Shown piece after piece: positions 6,596 through 9,019 of a stretch of DNA of 9,019 nucleotides. Each line of letters opens with the position of its first letter. Positions within the stretch are counted from its first letter, which is position 1. The position numbers were made by a program, and so were the translations under genes. Source of the DNA: Bacteroidales bacterium (GTDB lineage Bacteria; Bacteroidota; Bacteroidia; Bacteroidales; UBA7960); the NCBI GenBank assembly GCA_007128045.1, contig SKYG01000098.1:1-9019 (forward strand), in the 5' to 3' direction. A model generated the notes under the pieces. That model was not told where the DNA came from. It searched no databases and saw nothing but the letters and a program-made list of their open reading frames with translations.

Positions 6596-6637
6596 GAGGC
6601 TGTTTCATAAGTCTGGTAACGACCCTGATACAACCTC
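6596..6637. other. Imperfect inverted repeat between convergent genes
   Basis: GAGGCTGT (6596-6603) and ACAACCTC (6630-6637) can form an 8-bp stem with one wobble on the minus strand, around a 26-base loop. It lies between the stops of the beta-barrel gene and trmD. It has no strong T-run, so it is at best a weak bidirectional terminator. The left arm GAGGCTGTTTCATAAGT also resembles insertion-sequence ends. Confidence 0.25.
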
Positions 6638-6659
6638 TTTACATAGTCAATAAACCCGG

Positions 6660-7331
6660 TCATAACAAATCCGGTCTTCGGGCCCTGGTACGTTCCAGGG
6701 CTTTTTCATGCCGCCACTCAGCAATGTTTCGGTCATGACCCGACAACAACACATCAGGTACCTTCCATCCCTTATAGTTGGCAGGACGGGTGTATACCGG
6801 GGGCGACAGCAAGCCGTCCTGAAATGAGTCTGAAAGAGCCGATGTCTCATCACCGATCACACCGGGAATGATACGCACGATGGCATCCGTCAGCACCATG
6901 GCAGGGATCTCGCCGCCCGACAAGACATAGTCGCCCACCGAAAGCTCCATGGTGATCAGATGCTCCCGGATGCGCTCATCAATACCTTTGTAATGCCCAC
7001 AAATAAGTATCAGATTCGAAAGTGTGGAAAGCCTGTTCGCAATTGGCTGCACCAGGCGCTCCCCGTCAGGGGTGAGAAAGATCACCTCATCATAGGTGCG
7101 CTGGCTGGTCAGCGATTCAAGACACCTTTCTATAGGTTCAACCATCATGACCATGCCCGCACCGCCCCCAAAAGGATAATCATCGACACGACGGTGCTTG
7201 TCAGTGGCAAATGACCGGATATCATGAAGGTGTATCTCAACCAACTCCTTGTCTAACGCCCTCTTCACAATAGAGTGAGAAAACGGCCCCTCAAACATAG
7301 CGGGGAATATGGTAAGAATATCAATACGCAT
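6660..7331 (-). CDS. trmD: tRNA (guanine-37-N1)-methyltransferase
   Basis: TrmD methylates N1 of G37, 3' of the anticodon, using S-adenosylmethionine, and so prevents +1 frameshifting. The 223-residue product starts with the typical MRIDILTIFPAMFEGPF and contains DYPFGGGAGMVMM (51-63), the SAM-site motif ICGHYKGIDERI (110-121), the trefoil-knot segment LSVGDYVLSGGEIPAM (130-145), RIIPGVIG (153-160) and DSFQDGLLSPPVYTRP (168-183). Asp172 occupies the place of the catalytic Asp of the E. coli enzyme. It lacks the longer C-terminal tail of the E. coli protein, as I recall is usual in Bacteroidota. The ATG is at 7331, with a TAATTTTG promoter box 16 bases upstream. Its usual neighbours rpsP and rimM are not beside it, and rplS is separated from it by one opposed gene. 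Confidence 0.97.
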   Translation of the reverse strand: MRIDILTIFPAMFEGPFSHSIVKRALDKELVEIHLHDIRSFATDKHRRVDDYPFGGGAGMVMMVEPIERCLESLTSQRTYDEVIFLTPDGERLVQPIANRLSTLSNLILICGHYKGIDERIREHLITMELSVGDYVLSGGEIPAMVLTDAIVRIIPGVIGDETSALSDSFQDGLLSPPVYTRPANYKGWKVPDVLLSGHDRNIAEWRHEKALERTRARRPDLL

Positions 7332-7347
7332 ATATGGGTATTTTCAA

Positions 7348-7355
7348 CAAAATTA
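7348..7355 (-). promoter_or_regulatory. Bacteroidota -7 promoter box for trmD
   Basis: The minus strand reads TAATTTTG, matching TAnnTTTG, 16 bases upstream of the trmD ATG, so the leader would be only about ten bases. A TTTG lies 14 bases further upstream, closer than the usual -33 spacing. Confidence 0.45.
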
Positions 7356-7376
7356 CAACAATCACAATACAAACCC

Positions 7377-7440
7377 CTCAACAATTCAACAATTCAACCC
7401 ATTCAAACTCCTCAACTCCTAAACTCCTCAACTCCACAAC
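7377..7440 (+). repeat. Degenerate octamer array between divergent trmD and the TIGR02757 gene
   Basis: Eight abutting 8-base units read CTCAACAA, TTCAACAA, TTCAACCC, ATTCAAAC, TCCTCAAC, TCCTAAAC, TCCTCAAC, TCCACAAC. The plus strand has no G from 7339 to 7449 (111 bases). It resembles the CAAC-rich arrays near ftcD and has the same plus-strand orientation, but no 27-base element adjoins it. Confidence 0.7.
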
Positions 7441-7479
7441 TAAACTTCTGACTATCTTTACTAAAATACCCTACATGCT

Positions 7480-8250
7480 GTGACTTCATATCTTTCTGAC
7501 ATAAAAGAGTTTCTTGACGAGAAGGTTGGTTTGTATAACAATCCATCTTTTATTGAGTCAGACCCTATTTATATCCCACACCAATTCAGCCTGAAGGAAG
7601 ATATCGAGATCTCAGGATTTCTTACGGCTATTATCGCGTGGGGTAAAAGAGAGATTATAATAAGGAATGGCCTTCGCCTAATGGATATGATGGGTAATGC
7701 GCCATACGACTTTATTCTGAACCATACCCCTTCTGATCTTAAGCTCCTGGATCATTTTGTACACCGCACCTTCAATGGCGAAGACGCCGGATATTTCATG
7801 AAAGCGCTAAGGCATATCTATACCAATTGCGGGGGACTGGAACAGGTGTTTCAAAGGCATGCAGGGCATTTTTCCCTGCAACCGGCCATAAGCATGTTCA
7901 GGAAGGAATTCTTTTCCGTGGCTCCTCCCGGGCGCACGGCAAAGCATATTTCTGATCCCGCAAGAGGATCTGTTGCAAAAAGAATCAACATGTTTCTGCG
8001 CTGGGTTGTCCGGAAGGATGACCGGGGTGTGGATTTTGGCATCTGGAAATCGGTTTCACCTCCCCTCCTCTCCTGCCCGATGGACATCCATTCCGGCAAA
8101 GTGGCAAGAAAACTGGGACTCATACGCAGGAAGCAAAATGATTCCAGGGCATTGGCCGAACTGGATGACAATCTGCGTAAAATGGATCCGGTCGACCCGG
8201 TTAAATATGATTATGCCCTGTTCGGACTGGGAATATTTGAAAAATTCTAA
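7480..8250 (+). CDS. TIGR02757 / DUF2400 family protein, function not established
   Basis: The 256-residue product matches the TIGR02757 (DUF2400) family, typical of Bacteroidota and some other bacteria. Visible signatures are DPIYIPHQF (28-36), EISGFLTAIIAWGKR (43-57), KHISDP (155-160), GSVAKRINMFLRWVVRKDDRGVDFGIW (163-189), CPMDIHSGKVARKLGL (199-214) and DPVDPVKYDYALFGLG (236-251). It has no signal peptide or membrane segment, so it is probably cytoplasmic. The segment around Asp202 resembles the PVDxHVxRVxxRLGL part of HhH-GPD DNA glycosylases, hinting at a nucleic-acid role, but this is inference. The start is a GTG at 7480: an in-frame stop lies at 7462-7464, and the ATG at 7475 opens a two-codon frame. 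It is divergent from trmD and converges with the receiver-domain ORF, sharing stop-codon bases with it. Confidence 0.88.
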   Translation: MTSYLSDIKEFLDEKVGLYNNPSFIESDPIYIPHQFSLKEDIEISGFLTAIIAWGKREIIIRNGLRLMDMMGNAPYDFILNHTPSDLKLLDHFVHRTFNGEDAGYFMKALRHIYTNCGGLEQVFQRHAGHFSLQPAISMFRKEFFSVAPPGRTAKHISDPARGSVAKRINMFLRWVVRKDDRGVDFGIWKSVSPPLLSCPMDIHSGKVARKLGLIRRKQNDSRALAELDDNLRKMDPVDPVKYDYALFGLGIFEKF

Positions 8251-8600
8251 CAGCAACCTCCGGAGTTTCTTCCTGTTATACTGGAGCTATGAATGTTTAT
8301 CATCTCCAGCAGCTTTTCATGACTTAAAGGTTTTAACAAGATTCTATCAAACCCCGCACTCATTATTTCTTCAACTTCCTCGTTAAATGAATAGGCGGGC
8401 TGGGCGATCAGGAAAATCTTCCGCTTGCTCTTTCTTATAATCTTTGCAACCTCCAATCCGTTCATATCCGGCATTTTGATATCGATCAGCCCCAGACTAA
8501 TGTCATGGTTTTTTTCCAGCAGGTCAATGGCTTCTTTGCCATCACCCGTCTGCAGGATTTTTCCGTAGAAAGTCCGCCGGACATGATCGCATCCGGGCAC
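8247..8600 (-). CDS. Truncated response-regulator receiver domain (probable hybrid-kinase remnant)
   Basis: The 117-residue ORF aligns to most of a receiver (REC) domain of the kind at the C-terminus of Bacteroidota hybrid histidine kinases: GDGKEAIDLLEKNHDI (19-34), LIDIKMPDMNGLEVAKIIRK (38-57) with Asp40 as the phospho-acceptor position, KIFLIAQPAYS (61-71), and AGFDRILLKPLS (82-93) with conserved Lys90. The first beta strand and the acidic pair that binds magnesium are absent, and the usual Thr/Ser of the IAQTAY motif is Pro68. The only start is a GTG at 8600; an in-frame stop lies at 8607-8609, and the trmN6-like promoter box is immediately beyond. No kinase or output domain is nearby. 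I think it is a decaying fragment. An expressed, phosphorylation-independent REC-like protein is the alternative. The tail ends SGGCC. Confidence 0.55.
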   Translation of the reverse strand: MPGCDHVRRTFYGKILQTGDGKEAIDLLEKNHDISLGLIDIKMPDMNGLEVAKIIRKSKRKIFLIAQPAYSFNEEVEEIMSAGFDRILLKPLSHEKLLEMINIHSSSITGRNSGGCC

Positions 8601-8618
8601 AGGTTTTTAAAACTTACG

Positions 8619-8626
8619 TAAATTTG
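8619..8626 (+). promoter_or_regulatory. Bacteroidota -7 promoter box for the trmN6-like gene
   Basis: TAAATTTG matches TAnnTTTG exactly and ends 22 bases before the ATG at 8649, giving a short leader of about 15 bases. It is the same octamer as the boxes at 5734-5741 and 5878-5885. A clear -33 element is not visible. Confidence 0.55.
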
Positions 8627-8648
8627 CAATTTAAAAGTACTTCAAGTT

Positions 8649-9019
8649 ATGCAACCCTGTTTCAGGTTTAAAAAGTTTGATATATACCAGGACAAATGTG
8701 CGATGAAGGTTGGCACTGATGGGGTGCTGCTGGGTTCATGGTGCGATACGGCTAAAGCATCAAAAGTACTTGATGTGGGAACAGGAACCGGTCTTGTCTC
8801 ATTAATGGTTGCCCAGAGAAATCAGGATTGCACGATAGATGCATTGGATATAGAGCCTTCTGCCTGTTCGCAGGCAAAGGAAAATGTTGACCGTTCATCC
8901 TGGAAAAAGAGGATATCAGTACATCAGGTGTCTTTCCAGGATTTCGCACGTGTTCATGATAACAATTATGACCTTATTGTTGCCAATCCTCCATGGTTTA
9001 AGAATTCATTGCAAAATCC
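8649..9019 (+). CDS. trmN6: tRNA1(Val) (adenine-37-N6)-methyltransferase-like protein, cut by the window end
   Basis: Translating from the ATG at 8649 gives 123 residues with no stop before the window ends; the family is usually about 240 residues, so roughly half is visible. It opens FRFKKFDIYQDKCAMKVGTDGVLLGSW (5-31), the characteristic start of TrmN6 (YfiC). It then has the SAM-binding VLDVGTGTGLVSLMVAQ (40-56), an acidic residue region DALDIEPSACSQAKENV (64-80), and the catalytic NPPW (113-116) within DLIVANPPWF of N6-adenine methyltransferases. NPPY or NPPF is commoner than NPPW at this site. The enzyme adds a methyl group to A37 of tRNA1(Val) in E. coli. The gene has a promoter box just upstream and is divergent from the receiver-domain fragment. 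Confidence 0.9.
   Translation, partial: MQPCFRFKKFDIYQDKCAMKVGTDGVLLGSWCDTAKASKVLDVGTGTGLVSLMVAQRNQDCTIDALDIEPSACSQAKENVDRSSWKKRISVHQVSFQDFARVHDNNYDLIVANPPWFKNSLQN

Noticed and set aside
7469..7475. CCCTACA near the TIGR02757 start as a third copy of the 27-base element
   Set aside because: Only the seven-base end matches and the GGACAGG part is missing, so chance is the simpler explanation.
7851..8171. 106-codon minus-strand open frame inside the TIGR02757 gene
   Set aside because: It is antisense to a well-conserved coding frame and resembles no known protein.

Overview
This window looks like a chromosomal segment of a Bacteroidota bacterium, probably Bacteroidales-like. The proteins resemble Bacteroidota versions of their families: the roughly 410-residue QueA-like protein, L19 with its IQRRG and RARISYLR signatures, a 223-residue TrmD, and a hybrid-kinase-type receiver domain with an IAQxAY motif. 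Several genes carry a TAnnTTTG element just upstream, which is the -7 box of the unusual Bacteroidota promoter. No start codon has an obvious Shine-Dalgarno sequence. Most of the content is housekeeping. I see no phage, defence, CRISPR or secondary-metabolite genes and no rRNA or tRNA gene.

Layout, left to right. On the minus strand, an acyl-CoA synthetase gene (3200 to 1254) is followed 14 bases later by a queA-like gene (1239 to 13), a likely two-gene operon. Further upstream on the same strand is ftcD (5055 to 3367), a fused formiminotransferase-cyclodeaminase of histidine breakdown and folate one-carbon metabolism. Next is rplS for ribosomal protein L19 (5687 to 5331), with its own promoter box and a strong terminator. 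A 300-base AT-rich divergent promoter region then leads to a plus-strand gene for a small secreted, probably outer-membrane beta-barrel protein (5988-6584). This gene converges on trmD (7331 to 6660). Divergent from trmD is a plus-strand TIGR02757/DUF2400 gene (7480-8250). Its stop codon overlaps the stop of a truncated receiver-domain ORF on the minus strand (8600 to 8247). The window ends inside a plus-strand trmN6-like tRNA methyltransferase gene (from 8649).

Three gene products act on tRNA (QueA-like, TrmD, TrmN6-like) and one is ribosomal, so translation and RNA modification is the dominant theme. trmD and rplS are on the same strand in the classical order but are separated by the outer-membrane gene, as if the ancestral rpsP-rimM-trmD-rplS operon had been broken up.

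The least ordinary feature is the intergenic DNA. ftcD is bracketed by two mosaics built from the same modules: a GGTCGAAAG-type short tandem repeat, a 27-base hairpin-like element, and an array of 8-base CAAC-rich units. The two 27-base elements differ at five positions, all transitions, and the hairpin is kept through G.U wobbles only if the minus strand is read as RNA. A third octamer array lies between trmD and the TIGR02757 gene, within a 111-base run without G on the plus strand. This repeat family is the best candidate here for something not well described.
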